A DNA stretch of 45,937 bases. It comes from VMSU01 sp031400755. GTDB taxonomy: Bacteria > Desulfobacterota > Desulfobulbia > Desulfobulbales > VMSU01. Below the pieces are notes generated by a model. It searched no databases. It was not told the origin of the DNA and was given only the letters and a program-made list of their open reading frames with translations. Location: assembly GCA_031400755.1 (NCBI GenBank), contig JANNQL010000245.1, positions 1-45,937 on the forward strand. Reading direction: 5' to 3'. Each line of letters starts with the position of its first letter. Position 1 is the stretch's first letter. Positions 15,876 through 25,061 of this stretch are shown here, in pieces. Both the position numbers and the translations under genes were made by a program.

Positions 15876-17273
15876 ATGAGCAGCCCAAAAAAAATCCTGG
15901 TCGTTGATGACGAACTCAGTATGCGAGAATTCCTGAAGATTCTCCTTGAGAAGGAAGGCTATGCCGCTCAGACTGCCGCCAACACGGCTGACGCCCTGGC
16001 CATTCTTCGACAAAACCAGGCCGATCTGGTCATCTCAGACATTAAGATGCCAGGCGGTAGCGGCCTCAGTTTTCTTGAGGAGATGCGGGCCACCGGCCTG
16101 CAAGCCCCGTTAATTCTGATCACCGCTTACGCCTCGCCTGAAGACGCCGTGCGCGCCATGAAAGGCGGGGCCTACGACTATATCACCAAGCCCTTCAACG
16201 TGGCCGAGATCAAGGTGATCATCAAGAATGCCCTGACCAGTGGCCGGACAGCCACGGAACAGGCTGACTCAGCTACTTCTTTACTGAACGGCAGCGGGGT
16301 CACAAGCTTCCAGGGGATCATCGGGCAAAGCCCGGAGATGAAAAAAATTTTCGACCTGATCAGCCGCATCGCCCCTACCCATGCCAATGTCCTTATTCAA
16401 GGCGAATCTGGCACCGGCAAAGAGTTGGTGGCCCAAGCCATTCATGATTTGAGCAAGGCCGCTTCCCATAAGTTCGTGCCCATCATCTGTAACGCTATTC
16501 CCGAAAGTCTCTTTGAGAGCGAGGTCTTCGGCCATGTCAAGGGCGCCTTTACCGGGGCGCTCACCAATAAGACCGGCCTGTTTGCCGAGGCCAATAACGG
16601 CAGCGTCTTCCTTGATGAGGTCGGTGAACTGACGCCCCTGATCCAGACCAAACTCCTGCGTATTATCCAGGAACGTGAATTCAAGCCGGTCGGCAGCACG
16701 GAGACCATCAAGGCCAACGTCAGGATTATCTCGGCCAGTAACCGGGACCTGGAGGAAGAGGTCATAAGTAAACGTTTTCGGGAGGACCTCTTTTACCGAC
16801 TGGCGGTGGTACCGCTCAGGGTGCCGCCGCTCCGCGAACGTAAGGGCGATGTGCCGCTCTTGGTCGAACACTTTTTGCAGAAGTATTCGGCGCTGTTCGG
16901 AAAAGAGGTGACGGCCCTCTCCTCCTATGCCATGGAGGTCTTGATGTCATACGACTTTCCGGGCAATGTCCGGGAGCTGGAGAATATCATAGAGCGCGGC
17001 GTGGCCCTGGAGAACTCAAATATCATCCTGCCTGAGAGCCTGACCCTCGCCGCCCACAAGCGAAAAAACGTGACATTTCCTCTTGCCGACGACAGCGACA
17101 ACGACAGCGGCTATTTCGCTATGGGGCTCGATGATGCGGTGGCCTGCCTGGAAAGGAAATTGATCAGTCAGGCCCTGCAGCAGGCCAATGGCTCAAAGAT
17201 CAAGGCAGCAGAACTCCTGAAGGTCAGTTTCCGCTCCATACGCTATAAAATAAAAAAATACGAGATCAACTAG
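15876..17273 (+). CDS. pilR: Sigma-54-dependent response regulator, PilR-like
   Basis: NtrC-family activator, 465 aa. The receiver at 1-120 has acidic pocket D11/D12, phospho-site D55 (VISDIKMP) and the KPF motif. The AAA+ domain at about 145-385 has Walker A GESGTGKE, the sigma-54-contact loop GAFTGA, Walker B VFLDEVGEL and the arginine-finger region (FREDLFYRLAV). The Fis-type helix-turn-helix is at the C-terminus (KIKAAELLKVSFRSIRYKIKKY). It drives transcription from sigma-54 promoters after phosphorylation. The membrane kinase gene starts directly after its stop. By kinase architecture this is closest to PilS/PilR, which control type IV pilin, but no pil structural gene is in the window, so the symbol is tentative. 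Confidence 0.9.
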   Translation: MSSPKKILVVDDELSMREFLKILLEKEGYAAQTAANTADALAILRQNQADLVISDIKMPGGSGLSFLEEMRATGLQAPLILITAYASPEDAVRAMKGGAYDYITKPFNVAEIKVIIKNALTSGRTATEQADSATSLLNGSGVTSFQGIIGQSPEMKKIFDLISRIAPTHANVLIQGESGTGKELVAQAIHDLSKAASHKFVPIICNAIPESLFESEVFGHVKGAFTGALTNKTGLFAEANNGSVFLDEVGELTPLIQTKLLRIIQEREFKPVGSTETIKANVRIISASNRDLEEEVISKRFREDLFYRLAVVPLRVPPLRERKGDVPLLVEHFLQKYSALFGKEVTALSSYAMEVLMSYDFPGNVRELENIIERGVALENSNIILPESLTLAAHKRKNVTFPLADDSDNDSGYFAMGLDDAVACLERKLISQALQQANGSKIKAAELLKVSFRSIRYKIKKYEIN

Positions 17274-18941
17274 GTGGCGGTCAGCATCCACCTTAACCAA
17301 TCCCCGCCTGTCATTCCCAACGAGGAACGCCTTCGTCGTCAGGTCAAATGGCTCCTCCTGCTTCGCGTTTTCCTGCTGACGCTGTTTCTGGGCATCAGTT
17401 CTATCCTCCAGTTTACTCACCCAGGGCTGGACTTGCCACCAGCCGTCGCCATCGTCTTTTTCTTCATCTTCATCTATCTGTTCAGCATCGCCTCGGCGGT
17501 CATGGTCAACCGGCTCACCCATTTCATAAACTTTGCCTACGGCCAGATCATTGCCGATTCCTTTCTCGCCAGCCTGATGATATATTATTCAGGGGGCAGC
17601 AACTCCATTTTCACCTTCCTCTATTTTTTCCCGATCATCAGCGCCGGTCTCATGCTGTTTCGCCGGGGAGGTCTGTTGATCGCCGGGGTCAATATCATCA
17701 ACTTCGGCATGATCCTATCTTCCGAATACATCGTCTGGGCCGCTCAACTGCCAGCCTCTATCCGCCCCAACACCATTACCGCTCCGTCCATTCTGCTCCA
17801 GATAATTTTAATTTACGGTCTGTCGTTCATTCTGGTGGCGCTCTTAAGCGCCTTTCTATCCGAGCGTCTGGACTGGACCGAGACCGCCCTGAATCAGACC
17901 TCTCGTCACCTCGATTTTTTAAGTCAGCTCTACAAACAAATTTTTGACGACATCACCTCCGGCATCATCACCGTTGACGCCAGTGGCAAAATCACCTCAT
18001 TTAACCGTGCCGCAGAATTGATTACCGGCTATGCCGCCTTTGAGGCGGTGGACCGCAATCTGGGGCAGATCTTTCCCGGCCTGCAGAGCGTATCTCTTGT
18101 TGATGATCGGCCAACGCTTGAACTGATCAGAAAAGATCAGACTACGATCCCGGTAGGGTATTCCTGGGCCAGGCTCAATCTGCCTGACCGAGGCGAGGAC
18201 TGTCGGGTCTATACCTTGCAGGACTTAAGTCGCATCCGCCAGATGGAGGAGCAAATCAGGCAGAGTGAAAAAATGGCTGCTATCGGTAAAATCGCGGCCG
18301 GCATTGCCCACGAGTTCCGTAACCCCCTGGCCGCCATCTCCGGCGCTGCCCAAGTCCTTGATCAGGAGGTCATTGCCTCATCAACCAACCACAGCTTGCT
18401 CAATATCATCGTTCGGGAATGCTCGCGGCTGGAGGACAATATCACTGATTTTCTGCAATTTTCCAGGCCTGCCATTCCAGAGCAGACCTGGGTGTCTTTG
18501 GTAGCATTGATAGATGAGTGCTGGGCCGTTATCCAGCAGAGCGTCAAGTTCAAAGACAATTGCCGCCTGCACATCAATATGCCGCATAATCTCGACTGCT
18601 GGGCCGATCAGCATCAGATGAAGCAGGTCTTTCTGAATCTGATCCATAACGCCTGTCTGGCTATGGACCACGGCGGCCTGATCGAGATCAGCGCCCGGGA
18701 AATGTCACTGGAAGACGGCCAAGCCAGCATTGTGGTTGAGGTCAAAGACAGCGGCTGCGGCATTCCAGCCACCATGCTACCAGACATCTTCGCCCCCTTT
18801 TTCACCACCAGGGAAAACGGCACGGGCTTAGGACTCGCCATTATCCAGCAGATTGTCGAAGGACATCAGGGTACGGTGACTGTACAAAGCACGGTGGGAA
18901 AAGGCACGATCTTCACTCTTACTTTGCCTCTGCCCCAATAA
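17274..18941 (+). CDS. pilS: Membrane PAS histidine kinase, PilS-like
   Basis: A 555-aa sensor kinase. Around six hydrophobic segments fill residues 25-200 (for example WLLLLRVFLLTLFLGISSIL and ILIYGLSFILVALLSAFL), with little periplasmic sequence, as in PilS. A PAS domain follows at about 220-330 (SGIITVDASGKITSFNRAAELITG). The HisKA domain has the H-box IAHEFRNPLAAISG with H346. The HATPase part has the N-box NLIHNAC, DSGCGIP and GTGLGLAI. It phosphorylates the adjacent regulator. The GTG start lies immediately after the regulator's TAG with zero spacing, so the two are translationally coupled. The order regulator then kinase is reversed relative to the usual pilS-pilR order. Confidence 0.9.
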   Translation: MAVSIHLNQSPPVIPNEERLRRQVKWLLLLRVFLLTLFLGISSILQFTHPGLDLPPAVAIVFFFIFIYLFSIASAVMVNRLTHFINFAYGQIIADSFLASLMIYYSGGSNSIFTFLYFFPIISAGLMLFRRGGLLIAGVNIINFGMILSSEYIVWAAQLPASIRPNTITAPSILLQIILIYGLSFILVALLSAFLSERLDWTETALNQTSRHLDFLSQLYKQIFDDITSGIITVDASGKITSFNRAAELITGYAAFEAVDRNLGQIFPGLQSVSLVDDRPTLELIRKDQTTIPVGYSWARLNLPDRGEDCRVYTLQDLSRIRQMEEQIRQSEKMAAIGKIAAGIAHEFRNPLAAISGAAQVLDQEVIASSTNHSLLNIIVRECSRLEDNITDFLQFSRPAIPEQTWVSLVALIDECWAVIQQSVKFKDNCRLHINMPHNLDCWADQHQMKQVFLNLIHNACLAMDHGGLIEISAREMSLEDGQASIVVEVKDSGCGIPATMLPDIFAPFFTTRENGTGLGLAIIQQIVEGHQGTVTVQSTVGKGTIFTLTLPLPQ

Positions 18942-18982
18942 TCAGCCTTTCTGACCGATCTGACCTGCATCGTAACTACTTT

Positions 18983-19107
18983 AGGTTTATAGGCTATAGG
19001 GGCTTAGACTGTTAGCAACAGAAAAACACTGGATATGTGTTGTGCGGGCCATCATGTGGGCCGTTTTTTTTTGCCTAACAGCCTTCAGACTATAGCCTAA
19101 CCAACCT
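18983..19107. repeat. Intergenic element with nested inverted repeats
   Basis: Between two convergent genes lies a nested inverted-repeat structure. Outer arms are AGGTT (18983-18987) and AACCT (19103-19107). Next come TAGGCTATAG (18990-18999) with CTATAGCCTA (19090-19099), then CTGTTAG (19009-19015) with CTAACAG (19075-19081). Inside sit a small hairpin AACAC/GTGTT (19025-19041) and a GGCC hairpin followed by nine T. It could be a MITE-like or dispersed intergenic repeat whose inside supplies a terminator, or a folded RNA. No target-site duplication was seen. Confidence 0.6.
19045..19072 (+). terminator. Putative intrinsic terminator after the PilS-like gene
   Basis: GGGCC-ATCATGT-GGGCC forms a short, slightly bulged GC-rich stem followed by T9 (19064-19072), about 110 bp past the kinase stop. 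It lies inside the nested inverted-repeat element. Confidence 0.5.
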
Positions 19108-19113
19108 GAGTAA

Positions 19114-20718
19114 TTACCCCACATCCCGATAGAGATCATGTCCTTTATTGTCGCAGATGATAAAGGCCGGAAAGTTTTTTACCTGGATCTGGTGTACCGC
19201 CTCCATGCCTAAGTCAGCGAAGTCAATGACCTCAACCTTGGTGATGCATTCTGCGGCCAGCACTGCGGCGGCGCCGCCGATGGAGCCCAGGTAAAAGCCG
19301 CCATGACGTTTACAGGCATCCGTAACCATTTGGGAGCGATTGCCCTTGGCTACCATGATCAGGGAAGCACCCAGGGCCTGAAAGGAATCGACATAGCTGT
19401 CCATCCGTCCGGCGGTGGTCGGGCCGAAGCTGCCGGACGGCATATTGGCCGGGGTCTTGGCTGGGCCGGCATAGTAGATGGGATGGTGCTTGAAATAGTC
19501 GGGCATCTTCCGGCCTTCCTTTAGCATCTGGTGGATGCGGGCGTGGGCAATGTCGCGGGCCACGATCATGGTGCCGTGCAAGTGGAGCAGGGTGCCAACC
19601 GGATGTTTGTCCAGCTCGGCCAGGATACCAGCCATGGGCTGCTCAAGGTTGATGGCGACCGGCGCTTTGCTCTTGACTCGCTGACTGGCCTGATAGTGGC
19701 TCAGGTCCTTGACCAGGGTTTCGAGAAAGATGCCGTCCCCGGTGATTTTGGCCTTGATGTTGCGGTGGGCGCTACAGCTCAGGCCAAGGCCAACGGGATT
19801 GGAGGCGGCGTGGCGGGGCAGGCGGACCACCCGGACGTCATGGGCCAGGTATTTGCCGCCAAATTGAGCGCCAAGCCCGCTTTCCTGAGTGATGGCCAAC
19901 AGACGTTTCTCCCACTCCAGGTCACGAAAGGCGCGTCCTGAGTTGTCACCGGAGAAGGGCAGTGTGTCATAGGCGCCGGTCGAGGCCAGCTTGACCGTCT
20001 TTAGATTGGCCTCGGCGGACAGACCGCCGATGACTAAGGCGATATGGTAGGGCGGACAGGCGGTGGTGCCTAGCAGGGGCACTTTTTCGCGGCAGAAGCG
20101 CATAAGGCTTGCTTCGTTAAGCAGCGACTTGGTCTCCTGAAAGAGAAAGGTCTTGTTGGCCGAGCCTCCGCCTTTGGCCAGAAAGAGAAAATGGTATTCA
20201 TCACCTTGGCAGGCAGAGATGTCAATCTGGGCCGGCAAGTTGCAGTTGGTGTTGACTTCCTCAAACATGGAAAGGGCCGCCATCTGTGAATAGCGAAGGT
20301 TCTCCTGAGTGTAGGTATCATAAATGCCATGGCTGAGGGCTGCTGCGTCATCAGTCATGGTCCAGACCTGTTCGCCCTTATGGGCAACAACGATGGCAGT
20401 ACCTGTGTCCTGGCAGTTGGGCAGGATCTGACCGGCTGCCACCACGGCATTCTTGAGCAGCGCGGCGGCGACGTAGCGGTCGTTGTCCGAGGCCTCCAAG
20501 TCGTCCTGGATAGCGACCAACTGATCAAGATGGCCTTGCCGCAGAAAAAAGGCAATTTCTTTCATGGCCGTCCGGGCCAGCAGGCGAAGGCCCTCCGCTT
20601 GGATTTTGACAAATCGGCGTCCAGCCACTTCAATTGTCTCGACAAAATCGCGGTTCAGGAGATGATATGGGGTGCGATCGTTGTCCAGTTGAAACAACGG
20701 GGTGTAGTGAAAGTCCAT
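19114..20718 (-). CDS. fumA: Class I (iron-sulfur) fumarate hydratase
   Basis: A 534-aa single-chain [4Fe-4S] fumarase of the FumA/FumB kind, which interconverts fumarate and malate in the citric acid cycle. The N-terminal (alpha) part has ILPNCQDTGTAIVV with cluster ligand C102, and further conserved Cys in GTTACPPYHIA and GLGLSCSAHRNIKAKI. The C-terminal (beta) part has SGSFGPTTAGRMDSYVDSF and GGFYLGSIGGAAAVLA. The oxygen-labile cluster suits an anaerobe. The gene is single, convergent with the PilS-like gene and divergent from the chemoreceptor gene. FumA and FumB cannot be told apart from sequence alone. Confidence 0.95.
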   Translation of the reverse strand: MDFHYTPLFQLDNDRTPYHLLNRDFVETIEVAGRRFVKIQAEGLRLLARTAMKEIAFFLRQGHLDQLVAIQDDLEASDNDRYVAAALLKNAVVAAGQILPNCQDTGTAIVVAHKGEQVWTMTDDAAALSHGIYDTYTQENLRYSQMAALSMFEEVNTNCNLPAQIDISACQGDEYHFLFLAKGGGSANKTFLFQETKSLLNEASLMRFCREKVPLLGTTACPPYHIALVIGGLSAEANLKTVKLASTGAYDTLPFSGDNSGRAFRDLEWEKRLLAITQESGLGAQFGGKYLAHDVRVVRLPRHAASNPVGLGLSCSAHRNIKAKITGDGIFLETLVKDLSHYQASQRVKSKAPVAINLEQPMAGILAELDKHPVGTLLHLHGTMIVARDIAHARIHQMLKEGRKMPDYFKHHPIYYAGPAKTPANMPSGSFGPTTAGRMDSYVDSFQALGASLIMVAKGNRSQMVTDACKRHGGFYLGSIGGAAAVLAAECITKVEVIDFADLGMEAVHQIQVKNFPAFIICDNKGHDLYRDVG

Positions 20719-20944
20719 GAGTAACCTCGGCGTGGGTGTTGGTTAATGATCTGCGGAAGACAATACCATGATCTCCTAAAATAACAAGAATCAGCCGTTG
20801 TCCTCTCTCAACAGCCGCCACAATCCATGACTACCGCTATCTGTCTTGCCCTCGTGTTCATGAGGCGGACGAAAGTTGTCGTCGGTTCATCCCCCCATCG
20901 GCTTTGTCTCTCTGGCTAATTTCGATTGACACCGTGTGTGCTTT

Positions 20945-20972
20945 TTGAAAGAATCATTCTAAGGCATATAAT
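20945..20972 (+). promoter_or_regulatory. Sigma-70-type promoter with overlapping inverted repeat, upstream of the chemoreceptor
   Basis: TTGAAA (20945-20950), a 16-bp spacer and a perfect TATAAT (20967-20972) point toward the chemoreceptor gene at 21039. The -10 box lies inside the inverted repeat GGCATA-TAATT-TATGCC (20963-20979), a possible operator. A perfect TTGACA at 20926-20931 lacks a good -10. The rest of the 320-bp gap between fumarase and the chemoreceptor shows no gene. Confidence 0.6.
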
Positions 20973-21038
20973 TTATGCCATCCACCTCACATCAAGGGGG
21001 ATGGACATTCCGCAATTACATCACAATAAGGAGAAGTC

Positions 21039-22475
21039 ATGGGCGACCGAATGACCCTGAATTTCAAGCTAACCTGTGTGCTCTCTCTGTTTTTTCTAAT
21101 TGGCTTGGTCAACTCCATCACTATCTACAGCGTCATTCACCAACAGAAGGCCAATGGCCGGGCCATCAACCTCGCCGGTCGCCAGCGCATGTTGAGCCAA
21201 AAGATGACAAAAGAGGCCTTTATTGTCCAAGAGGCCGAAGCCGACCTTAAGGAACGGGTTGCCGATATCGAGAAGACCGCAGGCATTTTTGATAAGACCC
21301 TGAAAGGTCTTTTAAATGGCGATGCCGAGCAAAACCTGCTGGCGGTGCAAGACGGGGCCACACGGCAGAAGTTGCTTGACGTCCAACAACTCTGGCAGGA
21401 ATTTTCAGGCAACATCAAACAATTCCTTGCCAGTCCAAAAGGCTCCCCGGAACAAAAATCAGCCCTTGCCATGATCCGTACCAAAAACCTGCCCCTGCTT
21501 AAAACCATGGACGAGGCTGTCTCTCTGTATGAAAAAAATAACGACTTAGATACGATTATAGCCATTCAGGGTATTTTATTGCTGATCCTCTTGGCAACCA
21601 CCATCTCAGCCCTGATTTTTACCAGACGAAACATCATCACCCCCCTCAAGACATTTGCCTCAACCCTGGGCATAAGCTCGACAAATATTGAAGGATTGTC
21701 TGGCACGGTGGCCTCCGCCGCCAATAACATTGCCGATCACGCCTCGAGCCAAGCTGCCGCTGCGGAGGAATCTTCGGCTTCCCTGGAAGAGATCACCAGC
21801 ATGACCCGGCAAAATGCCGAACACACGATCAGGGCAAACTCCGAGATGCAGCACACCAAGGAAATCGCCGAAAAGGCCTATACCTTTATGCAGGAAATGA
21901 ATAGGGCGATGGCAGAAATTTTAGAGGCCAGTCAGCAGACCCAAAAAATCGTCAAGACAATTGACGAAATTGCCTTTCAAACTAATCTCCTGTCGTTGAA
22001 TGCGGCGGTCGAAGCCGCCAGGGCTGGAGAAGCCGGGGCTGGTTTTGCCGTCGTGGCTGATGAAGTCAGAAATCTTGCCCTGCGCTCTGCCGATTCCGCG
22101 AAAAACACCTCGGAGCTTATCGAGAATATCGTTGGTAGTATCGAAAACGGTTCATCGTTGGTGGAAAAGGCAACCGAGACCTTTAAAGAAGTGGCGGCTG
22201 GCGCCGGCAAGGTTGCTGTCCTGCTTAGCGAGATCACCAATGCCAATAACGAGCAATCCATTGGTATTGCTCAAATTTCTACCGGCATTCACGAAATGGA
22301 CAGGATCACCCAAGAGAATGCTGCCATCTCTGAAGAGGCCGCCTCGTCAGCGGCTGAAATGCATAATGAATCACAACAACTTAACGCCATAGTCGGTCAG
22401 TTGGTGGAGGTTGTGGGCGGTCATGTCGAGGGAAATACCAAGGTGGCTCGACCAGGCCAAAGACTCTTGCACTAA
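21039..22475 (+). CDS. Methyl-accepting chemotaxis protein with PilJ-type sensor domain
   Basis: A 478-aa chemoreceptor. TM1 is at about residues 8-30. A periplasmic helical sensor follows, with the PilJ/NIT-type motif INLAGRQRMLSQKMTKEAF near residues 40-58. TM2 is at about 172-194. After RRNIITPLKTF there is almost no HAMP domain; the chain runs straight into the signalling helices. The hairpin tip (EIAFQTNLLSLNAAVEAARAGE, then GFAVVADEVRNLA) is complete and should bind CheA/CheW. Ala/Glu-rich methylation helices flank it. AAGGAG precedes the ATG at good spacing. Together with the PilS/PilR-like pair it suggests surface or type IV pilus-linked signalling, by inference. The next gene is a c-di-GMP-type response regulator. 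Confidence 0.93.
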   Translation: MGDRMTLNFKLTCVLSLFFLIGLVNSITIYSVIHQQKANGRAINLAGRQRMLSQKMTKEAFIVQEAEADLKERVADIEKTAGIFDKTLKGLLNGDAEQNLLAVQDGATRQKLLDVQQLWQEFSGNIKQFLASPKGSPEQKSALAMIRTKNLPLLKTMDEAVSLYEKNNDLDTIIAIQGILLLILLATTISALIFTRRNIITPLKTFASTLGISSTNIEGLSGTVASAANNIADHASSQAAAAEESSASLEEITSMTRQNAEHTIRANSEMQHTKEIAEKAYTFMQEMNRAMAEILEASQQTQKIVKTIDEIAFQTNLLSLNAAVEAARAGEAGAGFAVVADEVRNLALRSADSAKNTSELIENIVGSIENGSSLVEKATETFKEVAAGAGKVAVLLSEITNANNEQSIGIAQISTGIHEMDRITQENAAISEEAASSAAEMHNESQQLNAIVGQLVEVVGGHVEGNTKVARPGQRLLH

Positions 22476-22615
22476 AAGATTAAAAGATCATCTTCCACAG
22501 ATGTAGGTCGTTCGACTTGTTTTGTTGGCTCTATTTTTCCCGAGAAGGCCTGCCTTGAGCCATCCCGTGACTTTTTTGCGAGTTCACCAACATTCGTACA
22601 TAAAAAAAAATCTTA

Positions 22616-22624
22616 TGCTATAAT
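22616..22624 (+). promoter_or_regulatory. Extended -10 promoter for the HD-GYP regulator
   Basis: TGCTATAAT is a perfect extended -10 (TG at 22616-22617, TATAAT at 22619-22624). The -35 region is poor (CGTACA at 18-bp spacing), as extended -10 promoters tolerate. Transcription would start near 22631. This excludes the upstream TTG at 22626 as a start and supports the ATG at 22677. Confidence 0.6.
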
Positions 22625-22676
22625 CTTGAGTATGGACTCCTCATTGGGGGGAGCAATCACCAGAAGGGACAAACGG

Positions 22677-24215
22677 ATGACACACGATACGATCCTGATT
22701 GTTGATGATGATGAAATTGTTAGACGCCTCCTGCACGGTGTGTTGGCCCCGTCCTATCGACTGCTTTCAGCCAACTCCGCCCCAGAGGCCTTGGAACTTA
22801 TTGAGCAAGGGCTCCTACCTGACCTGATTCTTTCCGATTTGATGATGCCGGGAATGAGCGGTTACGAGTTTTGCGTCCAGTTGAAAAATAATCCTCGGAC
22901 CAAGGATGTCCCGATTATCTTTGTGACTGCCCTGTCCCAGCCCGCACAGGAAGAGGAAGGGCTCAGGGTGGGGGCGGCCGATTATATCAGCAAACCGATT
23001 GTGCCGGAACTCCTCAAGGCCCGAGTCAAGAACCACCTTGAACTTAAAGCTTACCGTGATAATCTTCAGAACTTGGTGGAGAGCCAAACCAATGAACTCA
23101 TCGATAGTCAAAAGGCGCTTCAGGCCAAGGCCGTTGAACTGCGCTATCTCTTTGAGACCATGGGAGAACTCCTGGCCAGCCGGGATCATTATACCTCGGA
23201 ACATGCCTTACGAGTGGCTGAAATTTCGGTAAGAATTGGCCGCAGGCTTGGCCTTGATGCCAAGGAGTTGGAGATTCTTGAGCTTGGCTGCCTGGTTCAT
23301 GATATTGGCAAGGTTGCCATCCCCGATGATGTCCTTCTCAAGCCTGGCCGCTTCGACAAGCAGGACCGTCAGATCATGGAATGGCACCCACTGATTGGCG
23401 CGCAGTTGTTCGCCAAGCGTTTTGAAGACAATCGATTTTCTTTAATTATCCTGCAACATCACGAGCGGCTTGATGGAAGTGGCTATCCGGCTGGCGCCAA
23501 AGAGGAAGATATTGACGATCTTGCCAAGATCGTCATGGTGGCTGATGTCTATGAAGCTCTGATCGCCCGTCGTCCATACAAACAACCCATGACTCGCGAA
23601 AAGGCCTTGGCCATACTTTACGAGGATGCCGCCCATGGCAAGGTGCTTGAAATTATGGTTAGAACTCTGGAACAAGTCACCAGCGACTGGGACCCCCTCT
23701 CGATTTGCCTCGATCTGACTGCTGATTACATGACCAATCTGGAGCTTTTTCGACGCAAGACCTATTTCAGGGAGCCGTTAAGCGATTTTTACAATTACCG
23801 CTACCTTGCTTCGTTGGACCGCGCCGGCGGCCTCTGTAAGACAGCCGATCATTACCAGCTTTTGAAGGCCGATTTCAATGAATTGAAGGAATTGAACAGC
23901 AGAATCGGCTATACTAAAGCAGATACCATCCTCGACGAGATTGGCCATGCCTTTCACGATCTTATCGAAAAGGCCTTGCTGGACCATTCCTTGCCGACCA
24001 GCGTCCTTATGCTTCTGAGGCGTGGCTCGGATTATCTGATTTACTCGGAATGCGATCCTGACATCCTCCATCAGATCGCTAAAGACTGTCAAAAAATACT
24101 TACCGAGGCCCATAGCCAATCTGGGGTCAAGGCAACTATCAACACCACACTGTTTGCAAAAGGCAAGTCGGTCGACGAAGCCCTGGAAGATATTTATGGA
24201 CATAAGAAGGCATAG
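22677..24215 (+). CDS. Response regulator with HD-GYP domain and degenerate GGDEF domain
   Basis: A 512-aa protein. The receiver is at 1-120 (D10-D12, phospho-site D54 in ILSDLMMPG, Lys in ISKPI). A coiled-coil linker follows. The HD-GYP domain has LVHDIGKVAIPD, the signature HHERLDGSGYP and VADVYEALIARRPYK; HD-GYP enzymes hydrolyse c-di-GMP. The C-terminal 140 residues resemble a GGDEF domain (LSDFYNYRYLASLDRA, ADFNELKELNSRIGYTKAD) but the active-site motif is RGSDY instead of GG(D/E)EF, so diguanylate cyclase activity is not expected. ATG 22677 is chosen because GGGA lies upstream and the earlier TTG overlaps the promoter. A cognate kinase is not adjacent. Confidence 0.92.
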   Translation: MTHDTILIVDDDEIVRRLLHGVLAPSYRLLSANSAPEALELIEQGLLPDLILSDLMMPGMSGYEFCVQLKNNPRTKDVPIIFVTALSQPAQEEEGLRVGAADYISKPIVPELLKARVKNHLELKAYRDNLQNLVESQTNELIDSQKALQAKAVELRYLFETMGELLASRDHYTSEHALRVAEISVRIGRRLGLDAKELEILELGCLVHDIGKVAIPDDVLLKPGRFDKQDRQIMEWHPLIGAQLFAKRFEDNRFSLIILQHHERLDGSGYPAGAKEEDIDDLAKIVMVADVYEALIARRPYKQPMTREKALAILYEDAAHGKVLEIMVRTLEQVTSDWDPLSICLDLTADYMTNLELFRRKTYFREPLSDFYNYRYLASLDRAGGLCKTADHYQLLKADFNELKELNSRIGYTKADTILDEIGHAFHDLIEKALLDHSLPTSVLMLLRRGSDYLIYSECDPDILHQIAKDCQKILTEAHSQSGVKATINTTLFAKGKSVDEALEDIYGHKKA

Positions 24216-24296
24216 TGGCAGAGTCCAGAAGGGTGACAACAGCATGGTCAGACCTTTGGCTTGTCAGTTGCTTCTCTTGTTTATGGCTGGTTTATC

Positions 24297-25061
24297 TTGA
24301 AGATTGAAGCCCGAGATGTTTGTCAGTCATTTCCCTTGACGCGGGGCAGGAGTCAGTCTGTCCTGGCTGGGGTAAACCTCTTTGTTGAAGCTGGTTGTTT
24401 CACAGTCGTTCTGGGTGAGTCAGGTTGTGGCAAATCAACCTTGCTTAATTTGTTGGCCGGTCTCGTAATGCCGAGCTCAGGCCAAATTCAGGCCAACGGC
24501 AAGACGGTCATCGGTCCAGCGCCAGACCGCAGCATACTCTTTCAACAACCAAGTCTGCTGCCGTGGCTGACCGTTGCCGAAAATATTGCTTTTGGCTGTC
24601 GCCTTCGAGGTGAACTGGATACCCTCAAAGGCAAAGTGGAAGGCCTGATGCAGATGATCGGTCTGGTCGGTTTCGAGGACCGGCATCCCGTCGAGTTGTC
24701 TGTCGGTATGGCCCAACGGGTCTGTCTGGCGCGGGCTTTGATTGGTCAGCCCAAGGCCCTGTTGCTTGACGAACCTTTCGGCGCACTCGATATCTTCAAC
24801 CGAACCAGGCTGCAAAATGAACTGATCAAAATTTGGCAACAAAGGCCTTTTACCGCGATTCTGGTGACCCATGACATTGACGAGGCCCTGGTGGTTGCCG
24901 AAAAAATTATCATTCTTGGTGGCCGCCCGGCGACCGCTCTTTCGGTGTATGACGTTGATCTGGCCTATCCACGGGATATCGCCAGTCAGTCTTTTTTTGA
25001 GGCCAGAAGTCAGGTTCTTCATCAGCTTCGCGAAGCCACTCTTGAAGGAAAACCCTCGTGA
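24297..25061 (+). CDS. ABC transporter ATP-binding protein (nitrate/sulfonate/bicarbonate type)
   Basis: An ATPase of about 254 aa of the SsuB/TauB/NrtD class. Walker A GESGCGKST, the Q-loop FQQPSLLPWLTVAENI, a degenerate signature LSVGMAQRVCLARAL (consensus LSGGQ), Walker B ALLLDEPFGALD and the switch His in THDIDEALVVAE are visible. The start is uncertain: TTG at 24261 is the longest, while TTG at 24297 gives MKIEARDVCQSF, the normal family N-terminus, and is chosen. The binding-protein gene overlaps its stop (GTGA), and the permease overlaps the next, forming a tight three-gene operon. Its substrate cannot be told from the ATPase. Confidence 0.88.
   Translation: MKIEARDVCQSFPLTRGRSQSVLAGVNLFVEAGCFTVVLGESGCGKSTLLNLLAGLVMPSSGQIQANGKTVIGPAPDRSILFQQPSLLPWLTVAENIAFGCRLRGELDTLKGKVEGLMQMIGLVGFEDRHPVELSVGMAQRVCLARALIGQPKALLLDEPFGALDIFNRTRLQNELIKIWQQRPFTAILVTHDIDEALVVAEKIIILGGRPATALSVYDVDLAYPRDIASQSFFEARSQVLHQLREATLEGKPS

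Noticed and set aside
22626..22676. Earlier TTG/ATG starts for the HD-GYP regulator
   Set aside because: They overlap or abut the extended -10 promoter at 22616-22624; the ATG at 22677 has a ribosome site and starts the receiver domain correctly.
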